From positions 1 through 64,000 of the forward strand of contig JAIOOS010000012.1 of the NCBI GenBank assembly GCA_021414305.1: a DNA stretch of 64,000 nt, given 5' to 3'. This document shows, one piece after another, positions 47,143 through 55,306 of this stretch. Below the pieces are notes generated by a model. It was given only the letters and a program-made list of their open reading frames with translations, was not told the origin of the DNA and did no database searches. This DNA comes from Burkholderiales bacterium (lineage in GTDB: Bacteria; Pseudomonadota; Gammaproteobacteria; Burkholderiales; Burkholderiaceae_C). The position numbers and the translations under genes were made by a program. Within the stretch, counting starts at the first letter, position 1. Every line of letters starts with the position of its first letter.

Positions 47143-47547
47143 TTGCAAACCCCTCAACGCATCGTCCAGGTGTGCCTGTTCATCGTCGCCGCGATCGCCC
47201 TGTTCGGCGGCACGGTGCAGATGGTTCTCGGCCAGCCCGACACCACCCCGCGGCTCGACAACGTGCACCGCTTCATGGCGGGCGTCTACTTCTCCATGGG
47301 CCTGGTGAATCTCTGGGCAGCGGTCACGATCCGCCAGCAGGGAACGCTCGTCTACCTGCTCGCCCTCGGTGTGCTGCTCGCCGGCGCGGGCCGGCTGCTG
47401 TCGATCGCGCAGGTCGGATTGCCGCAACCGCACGGACTCTGGCTCGGTTACCTCGTGCCCGAGCTGGCGCTGCCGTTCGTCATCGCCATCGCCCACCGGG
47501 CGAGCGGCCGGCGCATCGCCACCGGCGCCGCGGCGGCGAGCGCCTGA
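47143..47547 (+). CDS. DUF4345-type membrane protein
   Basis: This protein has 134 residues from TTG 47143, 9 bases after AGGAG. Four helices: near 8-30, 43-62, 69-90 and 100-118. DNVHRFMAGVYFSMGLVNLWAA and LALGVLLAGAGRLLSIAQVGLP fit DUF4345. Function unknown. The 124 bp upstream hold no gene. Ends GCC TGA. Confidence 0.75.
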   Translation: MQTPQRIVQVCLFIVAAIALFGGTVQMVLGQPDTTPRLDNVHRFMAGVYFSMGLVNLWAAVTIRQQGTLVYLLALGVLLAGAGRLLSIAQVGLPQPHGLWLGYLVPELALPFVIAIAHRASGRRIATGAAAASA

Positions 47548-47565
47548 GCGGCCCGGTCCGAGGCG

Positions 47566-48534
47566 ATGTCAGAGGTCGTCTTCGAGACCGAGCGGCTCGT
47601 CGCCCGGCGGCTCGAGCCGGGTGACGAGGTCGCGATGCTCGAGGTCTACGGCGACGCGGAGGCGATGCGCTGGGTGGGCGACGGCGTGCCCCTGACCGCG
47701 GAACAGTGCGATCGCTGGCTGGTCGTCACCGCGGAGAACTACCGCCTGCGCGGCTACGGCATGTTCGCCCTGGTGGAGCGCGCGTCGGCGAAGGTCGTCG
47801 GCTTCTGCGGACTGGTTCATCCGGCAGGCCAGGCCGAGGCGGAGGCCAAGTACGCCTTCGCCCGCGGCGCCTGGGGCCGCGGCCTGGCCACCGAGGCGCT
47901 GCGAGCCCTGCTCGGCTACGGCAGCTCGGCGCACGGCCTGCAGGAGATCATTGCCACCGTGGCCCCGGACAACGCGGCGTCGCAACGCGTCCTGCTCAAG
48001 GCAGGCATGCGGGAAGGCGCGCCGCGGGCCGAAGACGATGGCACCCGCACCCTCTGCTTTTCCTGGCGGCCGCGGCCGCCGGCGATGTCGGTCGAGCCGG
48101 TCTCGTATGCGGACTTCGACGACCCGCCTGCCGACCTGATGGGCGTGGTGGACGACGGCCTCGAGTCGTACAACCGGCAGGCCGCGCCGCTCGACGAGGT
48201 CAGGCCGCTGGCGACGTTCGCCCACGGCCCGGACGGCAAGCTGGTCGGCGGCGCGGTGGGCAGAACCTGGGGAGAGTGCTGCGAGCTGCAGCAGCTGTGG
48301 GTGGCGAGCGGGCATCGCGAGCGAGGCATCGCTTCCCGCCTGCTGCGCCAGTTCGAAGTGCGCGCCGCCGGCCGCGGCTGCAGCGTTTTCTATCTCACCA
48401 CGCTCAGCTTCCAGGCGCCGGACTTCTATCGCCGGCACGGCTACGCCTCGATCGCCGAGATCCGCGGCTATCCGCAGGACATCGCGAAGTACCTCATGCG
48501 CAAGGAGGCCGCGGCTCGGCGGGAGCAGCCATGA
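47566..48534 (+). CDS. GNAT-GNAT fusion protein
   Basis: 322 residues with two complete, unrelated GNAT domains. Domain 1 (1-172): FETERLVARRLEPGDEVAMLEVYGD, FARGAWGRGLATEALRALLG and PDNAASQRVLLKAGMREG. Domain 2 (about 175-322) begins at an internal Met (PAMSVEPVSYADFDD) and has ASGHRERGIASRLLRQFEVRA and FYRRHGYASIAEIRGY. The internal Met suggests two genes joined in frame. Overlaps the next gene by ATGA. Confidence 0.87.
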   Translation: MSEVVFETERLVARRLEPGDEVAMLEVYGDAEAMRWVGDGVPLTAEQCDRWLVVTAENYRLRGYGMFALVERASAKVVGFCGLVHPAGQAEAEAKYAFARGAWGRGLATEALRALLGYGSSAHGLQEIIATVAPDNAASQRVLLKAGMREGAPRAEDDGTRTLCFSWRPRPPAMSVEPVSYADFDDPPADLMGVVDDGLESYNRQAAPLDEVRPLATFAHGPDGKLVGGAVGRTWGECCELQQLWVASGHRERGIASRLLRQFEVRAAGRGCSVFYLTTLSFQAPDFYRRHGYASIAEIRGYPQDIAKYLMRKEAAARREQP

Positions 48535-49160
48535 GGCTGATCGGCATGCTCGACTCGCCTTACGTGCGGCGCGTGGCGGTGTCGCTGCAGCTGCTGGGCT
48601 TGCGCTTCGAGCATCGGTCGCTCTCCGTCTTTCGCACCTTCGCCGAGTTCCGGCAGATCAACCCCGTGGTCAAGGCGCCGACCCTCGAATGCGACGACGG
48701 CAGCCTGCTGATGGACTCCTCCCTGATCCTCGAGCACGCCGAAGCGCTGGCGCATCCGCGCACGCTCCGGCCCTCGCGCCTGCAGGACCTGCAGCACGAC
48801 CTGCGACTCACCGGGCTGGCGCTCGCGGCCTGCGAGAAGAGCGGACAGCTCCTCTACGAACGCGGCCTGCGACCGGCCGAGAAGTGGCATGCGCCGTGGA
48901 TCGCCCGCGTCACCGGCCAGGTCCTGGCGGCCTGCGACCTGCTGGAGCGCGAGCTCGCCGACCGACCGCCGCCGGCCGCGAGCGCGGCGCTGCGCCAGGC
49001 CGATGTCAGCGTCGCCGTCGCCTGGCAGTTCACGCAGCAGACGCTGCCGGAGGTCGTTCCCGCGGCGCGCTTTCCGCGCCTGTCGGCGTTCTCGAAGGCC
49101 GCGGAGTCGCTCCCCGAGTTCCGGGCCGCGCCCTACGGCGAAGGCACGTACGCCGGATGA
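48531..49160 (+). CDS. Glutathione S-transferase
   Basis: 209 residues: LIGMLDSPYVRRVAVSLQLLGLRFEHRSLSVF (with SPYVRR at the active-site end), INPVVKAPTLECDDGSLLMDSSLILEH in the thioredoxin-like N-domain, and an all-helical C-domain with ADVSVAVAWQF. It conjugates or binds glutathione in the cytoplasm. Overlaps both neighbours by ATGA. Confidence 0.9.
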   Translation: MRLIGMLDSPYVRRVAVSLQLLGLRFEHRSLSVFRTFAEFRQINPVVKAPTLECDDGSLLMDSSLILEHAEALAHPRTLRPSRLQDLQHDLRLTGLALAACEKSGQLLYERGLRPAEKWHAPWIARVTGQVLAACDLLERELADRPPPAASAALRQADVSVAVAWQFTQQTLPEVVPAARFPRLSAFSKAAESLPEFRAAPYGEGTYAG

Positions 49161-49954
49161 CGCGGCCCCTGCCCTCCGTTCGCGAGGCCGGTGCCGGCGC
49201 CGGCGTCGTCTGCCTGCACTCGAACGCCAGCAGCTCGGGACAGTGGCGCGCGCTGATGGATCGCCTGGCACCGCGCTTTCGCGTCTTCGCCCCCGACTCC
49301 TACGGCGCGGGCAAGAGCCCCGAGTGGCCTTTGGACCGCGAGATCCGCCTGCGCGACGAGGTCGATCTGATCGAGCCCGTTCTCGCCGCGGCGGGGACGC
49401 CGCTGACGCTCGTCGGCCACTCCTACGGCGCCGCCATCGCGCTGCGGACAGCGCTCGACGATCCCGGCCGGGTGCGGGCGATGGCGCTGTACGAGCCGAC
49501 CCTGTTCGCCCTGCTCGAGGCCGAGGCGCCGCCGCCCAACGCGGCCGACGGCATCCGCGAGGCGGTGGCTGCGGCGGGCCTCGCCCTCGACCGGGGCGAC
49601 CGCGACGCCGCCGCCGGGACCTTCATCGACTACTGGATGGGTACCGGCGCCTGGCAGCAGATGCCGGCGCAGCGGCAGGCGCAGATCGCGGCGTCGGCCG
49701 TCAACATCCGCCGCTGGAAGCACGCGCTCTTCACCGAGCCCACGCCGCTCTCGGCATTCCGCGAGCTCGACATTCCCGTGCTCTACCTGATGGGCAGGGA
49801 GACCACGGCCGCGGCCCGCGGCGTCGCCCGGCTCCTCTGCGCCGCTCTGCCGCGTGTGGAGGTGCTGGAGTTCGAGCGACTCGGCCACATGGGTCCGGTC
49901 ACCCACCCCGAGGTCGTGAACGAGGCGATCGCCCGGTTCCTCGAGCAGCGATGA
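49157..49954 (+). CDS. Alpha/beta hydrolase
   Basis: 265 residues. VVCLHSNASSSGQWRAL gives the oxyanion region, TLVGHSYGAAIALR holds the nucleophile Ser (GxSxG) near 91-95, and LGHMGPVTHPE provides the catalytic His near the end; the acid is likely in YLMGRET. Cytoplasmic esterase-like enzyme of unknown substrate. ATGA overlaps on both sides. Confidence 0.9.
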   Translation: MTRPLPSVREAGAGAGVVCLHSNASSSGQWRALMDRLAPRFRVFAPDSYGAGKSPEWPLDREIRLRDEVDLIEPVLAAAGTPLTLVGHSYGAAIALRTALDDPGRVRAMALYEPTLFALLEAEAPPPNAADGIREAVAAAGLALDRGDRDAAAGTFIDYWMGTGAWQQMPAQRQAQIAASAVNIRRWKHALFTEPTPLSAFRELDIPVLYLMGRETTAAARGVARLLCAALPRVEVLEFERLGHMGPVTHPEVVNEAIARFLEQR

Positions 49955-50586
49955 GCGAGGACGACGCCGCCACGCCGAGCTTCGAGGAGTCGTTCGCCGC
50001 CGCCGAGCAGGCGGCCTTTCGCTTCCTCGTCGACGAGCATGGCTTTGAGCTCGCCGAACGGCAGGTCGCGCGCGGCGATGCGCAGCGCGGCGTGATCGGG
50101 CGCGTCCGCTACCGGGCGCAGGCTTCGCCGCAAGACGCCGCGCGGGCGGTGGAGCTGACGCTCGCCCCGCTGCAGCTCCAGCTCGACCTTCAGCTCTCGA
50201 AGGCGACGCGCGGAACCTGTGCGATCGAGGAGCTGCACGCGCTCGAGGGCAAGGGGCCGTTCCCCGGCCGCGAGCACGGCCTCTACGACGCGATGCACAA
50301 CCCCGCGGAGCTGGCGGCCGAGTTCCATCGCCTGGCAGGCGTGCTGCGCGCCTGCGGAGCCCGCTTCTTCGAGGACGACGGGTACCTGTGGGACGACCTC
50401 GCGGCCCGGCGCGTGCACCGGGCCGCGGACGAGGAGATCCGGCGCACCCTGGCCCTGTCGCAGGAGCTGTTCCGGGCCAAGGAATGGCAACGCCTCGTCG
50501 AGCTCCTCAAACCGATCGAATCCCGCCTCGGCACCCGGGCGAGCGCCCGGCTGGCCTACGCGAAGAGGAAGGTACGCGAACGATGA
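49951..50586 (+). CDS. Soluble protein, unknown function
   Basis: 211 residues: FAAAEQAAFRFLVDEHGFELAERQVAR and VELTLAPLQLQLDLQLSKATRGTCAIEELHALEG, YDAMHNPAELAAEFHRLAGVLRACGARFFEDDGYLWDDL. It appears conserved (a hypothetical of about 200 residues) but I cannot name it. Basic C-terminal end. ATGA overlap with the hydrolase. Confidence 0.65.
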   Translation: MSEDDAATPSFEESFAAAEQAAFRFLVDEHGFELAERQVARGDAQRGVIGRVRYRAQASPQDAARAVELTLAPLQLQLDLQLSKATRGTCAIEELHALEGKGPFPGREHGLYDAMHNPAELAAEFHRLAGVLRACGARFFEDDGYLWDDLAARRVHRAADEEIRRTLALSQELFRAKEWQRLVELLKPIESRLGTRASARLAYAKRKVRER

Positions 50587-50741
50587 TGAAGAAGTCCGCC
50601 CGTCCTGCTCATCCGCGCGGTGGCTCTGAACGCCCGCCTCGGCGACCCGACCGACCTGGCGAGCCGGGCACGATCGGGCCGCTGACCGAGGCACAATCCC
50701 TCGCTCTCTGCTCGCTCGAGGCGGAACCGGCCCTTGCGTAA
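50583..50741 (+). CDS. Small basic ORF, doubtful
   Basis: 52 residues, MMKKSARPAHPRGGSERPPRRPDRPGEPG at the start, low complexity, then a short helical part. It starts at ATGATGA across the previous stop. It may be a short gene or just a leader to 50734. Confidence 0.3.
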   Translation: MMKKSARPAHPRGGSERPPRRPDRPGEPGTIGPLTEAQSLALCSLEAEPALA

Positions 50742-51165
50742 CTTCGCCATCCTCTACCCGATGTTCGCGCTCGTGGCGTGGACCCTGATCGTGCTGCTGC
50801 TGATCCCCGTGGTTCGCATCCGCGCGGCCCTCCGGCGCGAGGTTCGACCGAACGACTTCAGGTTCGGCGAAGCGCCGTCGGTGCCGGGCCACGTGAGCGT
50901 GCCGAACCGGAACTACATGAACCTGCTCGAGCTGCCGATGCTTTTCTACGTCGTCTGCCTGCTGCTGTTCGTCACCGCCGGCGCGTCGCACGCCGCGGTC
51001 CTTCTCGCCTGGCTGTACGTGGGCCTGCGCATCGTCCACAGCCTCATCCATCTCAGCTACAACCACGTCATCCATCGGCTCGCGGCGTTCGCGCTCAGCA
51101 GCGTCGTCCTGCTGGCCCTGTGGGTGCAGGCGGGATGGCATCTCGCGGCCAACCCCATGACCTGA
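50734..51165 (+). CDS. MAPEG family membrane protein
   Basis: This protein has 143 residues from TTG. Four helices near 4-28, 64-86, 88-104 and 116-135. NYMNLLELPMLFYVVCLLLFVT and LRIVHSLIHLSYNHVIHRLAAFALS are MAPEG signatures. Members handle glutathione or eicosanoid-like substrates in the membrane; in bacteria the role is uncertain. Confidence 0.87.
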   Translation: MRNFAILYPMFALVAWTLIVLLLIPVVRIRAALRREVRPNDFRFGEAPSVPGHVSVPNRNYMNLLELPMLFYVVCLLLFVTAGASHAAVLLAWLYVGLRIVHSLIHLSYNHVIHRLAAFALSSVVLLALWVQAGWHLAANPMT

Positions 51166-51173
51166 GTCTGACC

Positions 51174-51584
51174 ATGCTCGATCTCGCCTCCATCCAGGAC
51201 CTGCTGGCGCCGCTGTTTCCCGGCCTCATGGGCGTTCGAGTCACCGAGCTGGCGCCCGACCGCGTGGTCGCCGAGATGCCGGTTCGCGCCGACCTGTGCA
51301 CCGCCGGCGGCATCCTCCACGGCGGCGCCTACATGGCCTTCGCCGACACGCTGGGTGCGGTGGGGACGATCCTCAACCTGCCCTCCGGCAAGCGCACGAC
51401 CACCACCGACTCGAGCACCAAGTTCATCGCCGGCGCGCGCCTGGGCAGCACCGTCACCGGCGAATGCCTGGCCCTGCATCGCGGCCGCACGACCATGGTC
51501 TGGCAGACCTCGATCAGGACCGCCGAAGGCAAGCTGTGCGCGGTGGTGACGCAGACGCAGCTCGTCCTCGACGGGCCGGGCTGA
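51174..51584 (+). CDS. PaaI-type thioesterase
   Basis: 136 residues: LFPGLMGVRVTELAPDRVVAEMPVR, then GGILHGGAYMAFADTLGAVGTILNLP (HGG...D) and STKFIAGARLGSTVTGECLALHRGRTTMVW. A hot-dog fold acyl-CoA thioesterase, YbgC/PaaI branch. Nine bases after the MAPEG stop. Confidence 0.88.
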   Translation: MLDLASIQDLLAPLFPGLMGVRVTELAPDRVVAEMPVRADLCTAGGILHGGAYMAFADTLGAVGTILNLPSGKRTTTTDSSTKFIAGARLGSTVTGECLALHRGRTTMVWQTSIRTAEGKLCAVVTQTQLVLDGPG

Positions 51585-51628
51585 GGCCGGCCCGCCGCCG
51601 CGACTCGCCAGTCCCGCCCCGCAGATCG

Positions 51629-52204
51629 ATGCCGTTCGCGCCGCCCGCTGCGATCGAAGCCGAGCGCGTGCGCGTCCGGCTCCTTGCCGAATCCGACCTG
51701 CCGGCGCTGTTCGCGGTCAACTCGGACGAAGCGGTGACCTCGATGCTGCCTTACGCCACCTGGCAAACGCCGGCCGATGCCGAGGCCTGGTTCGGGCGGA
51801 TGGCGGCGCTGCAGGCGACCGGGCTGGCGCTGCAGTTCGTGGTGGCCGAGAAGGCGAGCGACCGGGCGATCGGCACCTGCCTTCTGTTCCGGCTCGAGGA
51901 GGGCAGCCAGCGCGCCGAGCTCGGCTACGTGCTGGGTCGCGCCCACTGGGGACGCGGCCTGATGCACGAAGCGCTGGGCGCGCTGCTCGACTCGGCCTTC
52001 GGCCCGCTCGGGTTGCGCCGGCTGGAGGCCGAGGTCGATCCGCGCAACCTCGCCTCCGCCCGCGTTCTCCAACGCCTCGGCTTCACCCGCGAAGGGCTGC
52101 TGCGCCAGCGCTGGGTCACGAAGGGTGCAGCCAAGGACGTCGAGATCCACGGCCTGCTGCGCAGCGAATGGCCGGCCACCCGCGTCTCTTCGCCGAAGGC
52201 ATGA
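51629..52204 (+). CDS. GNAT family N-acetyltransferase, RimJ-like
   Basis: 191 residues: IEAERVRVRLLAESDLPALFAVN, YVLGRAHWGRGLMHEALGALLD (loop HWGRGLM) and VDPRNLASARVLQRLGFTREGLLRQRW. A RimJ/RimL-type enzyme, protein- or small-molecule-specific. Two bases before the GFA gene. Confidence 0.89.
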   Translation: MPFAPPAAIEAERVRVRLLAESDLPALFAVNSDEAVTSMLPYATWQTPADAEAWFGRMAALQATGLALQFVVAEKASDRAIGTCLLFRLEEGSQRAELGYVLGRAHWGRGLMHEALGALLDSAFGPLGLRRLEAEVDPRNLASARVLQRLGFTREGLLRQRWVTKGAAKDVEIHGLLRSEWPATRVSSPKA

Positions 52205-52205
52205 C

Positions 52206-52703
52206 ATGAGCTCCTCGCCAACCCTCTCCTTCGACGGCGGCTGCACCTGCCGCGGCGTTCGCTATCGCCTGACGAGCGCTCCGCTGTTCGTGCACTGCTG
52301 CCACTGCCGCTGGTGCCAGCGCGAAAGCGGCGCCTCGTTCGCGCTGAACGCGCTGATCGAGGCGAGCCGGGTGCAGCTGCTGCATGGCGAACCCGACGTC
52401 GTCGACACGCCCTCGAACAGCGGCACCGGGCAGCGCATCTCCCGCTGCCCGGTCTGCCGGGTCGCGCTCTGGAGCAACTACGGCGGCAGCGGCGATCGGG
52501 TGCGCTTCATTCGCGTCGGCACGCTCGACGAGCCGGACAGAATGCCGCCCGACGTGCACATCTTCACCGCCTCGAAGCAGCCCTGGGTGCTGCTGTCGCC
52601 GGACACCCCGGCCGTGACCGAGTACTACAAGGCCTCGGAGCTCTGGCCGGCGGAGAGCCTGGCGCGCCGCGCCGCCCTGGCGTCCCCGCCGGCGCAGGCC
52701 TAG
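52206..52703 (+). CDS. GFA family zinc protein
   Basis: 165 residues: GGCTCRGVRYRL, CCHCRWCQRESGASFALNA, then CPVCRVALWSNY (fourth zinc site lacks the usual Gly after Cys). C-terminal WVLLSPDTPAVTEYYKASELWP is typical of the longer GFA members. Confidence 0.88.
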   Translation: MSSSPTLSFDGGCTCRGVRYRLTSAPLFVHCCHCRWCQRESGASFALNALIEASRVQLLHGEPDVVDTPSNSGTGQRISRCPVCRVALWSNYGGSGDRVRFIRVGTLDEPDRMPPDVHIFTASKQPWVLLSPDTPAVTEYYKASELWPAESLARRAALASPPAQA

Positions 52704-52757
52704 CCCGCGCGGTGCAACCGCTTACGATGCACGCCGTCTTCACCCGGAGCACGCCCC

Positions 52758-53057
52758 ATGGCCGCCTACCTGATTGCCGAGCTTGAAGTCACCAACCCCG
52801 CGGGCTTCGAGGAGTACCGGGCGCTGGTCCCCGCCGTCATCGCCGCGTACGGCGGGAAATACCTGGCTCGCGGCGGCGCCTGCGAGGTGCTCGAGGGCGG
52901 CGGGCCGGCCCGCCGCCGGGTCGTGCTCGCGTTCGATTCGATGCAGAGCCTGAAGACCTTCTGGGACTCGCCGGAGTACCTGCCCCTGCGCGCGCTGCGC
53001 GAACGACACTCCACGGCGAACATCGTCGCGGTCGAGGGCGTGCCGCCCGGGCCATGA
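52758..53057 (+). CDS. DUF1330 protein
   Basis: 99 residues: AAYLIAELEVTNPAGFEEYRALVPAVIAAYGGKYLARGG and VVLAFDSMQSLKTFWDSPEYLPLRALRERHST, the standard DUF1330 (dimeric ferredoxin-like) sequence. TACGAT is 30 bases upstream. ATGA overlap with the next gene. Confidence 0.9.
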   Translation: MAAYLIAELEVTNPAGFEEYRALVPAVIAAYGGKYLARGGACEVLEGGGPARRRVVLAFDSMQSLKTFWDSPEYLPLRALRERHSTANIVAVEGVPPGP

Positions 53058-53560
53058 CCGGCTTCGTCTGCTCCACCTGCGGCGCGTTCCACGAGGACAT
53101 GCCCCGGCTCCTCACGGTCGCCGCGCCGGCGGCCTGGGAGGCGCTTCCCGAGACCGAGCGCGCGTCGCGCGCCGTTCTGAGCGCCGACCAGTGCGTCATC
53201 GACGACGCCTATTTCTTCATCCTCGGCCGGCTCGAGCTGCCGGTGCTCGACGGCGGCGAGCCCTTCACCTGGATGACCTGGGTCTCGGTCAGCGAAGGCA
53301 ACTTCCTGCGCGCCTCGAAGCTCTGGTGGACCGCGGGAAGGGAAGCCGAGCCGCCCTGCTTCGCCTGGGTCCAGTCGTCGCTGCCCTATCCGGTGCCGAC
53401 CCTCAACCTGAAGGCCGACCTGTTCACGCAGCCCCTCGGCGAACGGCCGAAGGTGCGGCTGCAGGAGGCGGACCATCCCCTCTGGCGCGAGCAGAAGCAC
53501 GGCATCTCCCCGGCGCGGGTGCAGGAGATCGTCGAGTCGATCCTCCATCGCTCCCCGTAG
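53054..53560 (+). CDS. DUF2199 protein
   Basis: 168 residues: FVCSTCGAFHEDMPRL (a zinc-like CxxC), LSADQCVIDDAYFFILGRLELPV, FTWMTWVSVSE and WREQKHGISPARVQEIVESILH. Matches DUF2199, function unknown. Starts at ATGA across the previous stop. Confidence 0.87.
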   Translation: MTGFVCSTCGAFHEDMPRLLTVAAPAAWEALPETERASRAVLSADQCVIDDAYFFILGRLELPVLDGGEPFTWMTWVSVSEGNFLRASKLWWTAGREAEPPCFAWVQSSLPYPVPTLNLKADLFTQPLGERPKVRLQEADHPLWREQKHGISPARVQEIVESILHRSP

Positions 53561-53568
53561 GAGGCATC

Positions 53569-54183
53569 GTGCCGCCCGGAGCGACCTCGACAGGGGCCTC
53601 GCCCGAACCGTTCTTCGTGGCCGCGGGACTCCACGTCGTGGAGATCGGCGCCGATCTCGTCCCCCTGCTGCAGCGTTTCTTCGACGCGAACCCCGCCTAC
53701 TTCCTCGCCGTCAACGGCGAGATCGCCGGCCCGGGCGAGGCCGAGGAGGAGGTGCACGGCACGCTGCCGGCGGGCTGGCCGTTCACCCGGAAATGGGTCC
53801 TAGGCATCGCCGACGGCAGCGGCGAACTCGTGGCGATGATGAATGTCGTCTCCGACCTGCTCGCCGTCGGCGTCTGGCACATCGGTCTCTTCATGGTGGC
53901 GAGCCCGGCCCAGGGAAGCGGCCTGGCGCAATCGCTGCTCGAGCGCCTGGAACGCTGGGCGCTCGCCGCCGGTGCGCGCTGGCTGCGCCTGGGCGTCGTC
54001 GCCGGCAACGCCCGGGCCGAGCGATTCTGGGCTTCGGCCGGGTTCGTCGAGCTTCGCCGGCGCGAAGGCCTGGCGATGGGCCGCAAGGTGAACACGGTGC
54101 GGGTGATGGCCAAGCCGCTCGCCGGCGGCTCGCTCGCCGACTACCTCGCGCTCGTGGAGCGCGACAACCCGGGCGCGGCGTGA
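53569..54183 (+). CDS. GNAT family N-acetyltransferase
   Basis: This protein has 204 residues from GTG with GGAGG just before. FVAAGLHVVEIGADLVPLLQRFFDANPAYF at the start, IGLFMVASPAQGSGLAQSLLERLERWA (loop AQGSGLA) and LGVVAGNARAERFWASAGFVEL. GTGA overlap with the next gene. Confidence 0.87.
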   Translation: MPPGATSTGASPEPFFVAAGLHVVEIGADLVPLLQRFFDANPAYFLAVNGEIAGPGEAEEEVHGTLPAGWPFTRKWVLGIADGSGELVAMMNVVSDLLAVGVWHIGLFMVASPAQGSGLAQSLLERLERWALAAGARWLRLGVVAGNARAERFWASAGFVELRRREGLAMGRKVNTVRVMAKPLAGGSLADYLALVERDNPGAA

Positions 54184-54821
54184 CCGACGCGACGACCGCG
54201 CTGCAGCGATCGTGGCGCCGCGCCTGGCGCGCGGTGGTTGCGGAGGCGCCGCAGCAGGATGAAGCGCTCCTGCAGCGCCTCCTCGCCGCCTACCGCGAGC
54301 CGCAACGCCGCTACCACACGCTGCAGCACCTGGCCGAGTGCATCGCCCGCTTCGAGCCGGTGCAGGACCTCGCGGCCTCGCCCGCCGAGGTCGAGCTCGC
54401 GCTCTGGTTCCACGACGCGGTCTACGACGTTCGAGGCCACGGCAACGAGGCGCGCAGCGCGGCCTGGGCGCGCGACGAGCTGCGCGCCGCACGAGCCCCT
54501 GCCGCGGTCGCCGCACGCGTGCACGACCTGGTGATGGCGACCCGGCACGACGCCTTGCCCCGGCCCGGGGACGCGATGCTCGTGGTCGACATCGACCTGT
54601 CGATCCTCGGCGCTTCGCCCGGCCGCTTCGACGAATACGAAGCGCAGATTCGCGCCGAGTACGCCTGGGTGGACGAGGCGACGTTTCGCGGCAAGCGGCG
54701 CAGCATCTTGACGGCGTTCCTGGCACGACCGACGATCTTCGGTACGCCGCACTTCCGTGCCGCTCTCGAAGCCGCCGCACGGGCGAATCTCCAGCGTTCG
54801 CTCGACCATCTCGAAGACTGA
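54180..54821 (+). CDS. HD-superfamily phosphohydrolase-like protein
   Basis: This protein has 213 residues from GTG. RRYHTLQHLAECIARF near 43-58 and LALWFHDAVYDVRGHGNEARSA near 73-94 carry the His and His-Asp metal ligands; VVDIDLSILGASP supplies a further Asp. This is the predicted metal-dependent HD family. Substrate unknown. Confidence 0.87.
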   Translation: MTDATTALQRSWRRAWRAVVAEAPQQDEALLQRLLAAYREPQRRYHTLQHLAECIARFEPVQDLAASPAEVELALWFHDAVYDVRGHGNEARSAAWARDELRAARAPAAVAARVHDLVMATRHDALPRPGDAMLVVDIDLSILGASPGRFDEYEAQIRAEYAWVDEATFRGKRRSILTAFLARPTIFGTPHFRAALEAAARANLQRSLDHLED

Positions 54822-54829
54822 GCTCGACC

Positions 54830-55270
54830 ATGGCGCCTGACTCTCCCCTCCCCGCCGACGTGCTCGCCGCCCTGGAGAAGGGCGACAAGATCGAAGCGAT
54901 CAAGCGCCTGCGGACCGCGACCGGCCTCGGGCTGAAGGAAGCCAAGGACGTCGTCGAGCGGTACCCCGGGTCGAATCATCCGGTGCGGCCCTCCGTCGCT
55001 TCGATGCTCAGCCTGCCGTTCGCCGTCGCGGAGGCGATGAAGCAGGGCAACAAGCTCGAAGCGATCCGCCTGATGCGCGAGCAAGGCGGGCTCGGTCTCA
55101 AGGAGGCGAAGGACGCGGTCGAGGCGTTCGAGCGCGCGAACGCGACCGGCATGGGCACGCGCGCGCCCGGCGAAGTGCCGCGGTCGCGCGCCGGCTGGTG
55201 GCTGATGGCGGTGCTGCTGCTGGCCGCCCTCGGATTGCTCGCCCGGCATCTGTTCGCCAGTCCGGGCTAG
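54830..55270 (+). CDS. Membrane-anchored protein with two L7/L12-like motifs
   Basis: 146 residues. Two copies of the ribosomal L7/L12 C-terminal-like helical motif: KIEAIKRLRTATGLGLKEAK near 22-41 and KLEAIRLMREQGGLGLKEAK near 82-101, followed by a C-terminal transmembrane helix (WWLMAVLLLAALGLLARHLF). The motif contacts translation GTPases in L7/L12; here on a membrane anchor its role is unknown. Confidence 0.8.
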   Translation: MAPDSPLPADVLAALEKGDKIEAIKRLRTATGLGLKEAKDVVERYPGSNHPVRPSVASMLSLPFAVAEAMKQGNKLEAIRLMREQGGLGLKEAKDAVEAFERANATGMGTRAPGEVPRSRAGWWLMAVLLLAALGLLARHLFASPG

Positions 55271-55306
55271 CCGAACGATCACATCGACTCCTGCAAGGAC
55301 ACCGAC

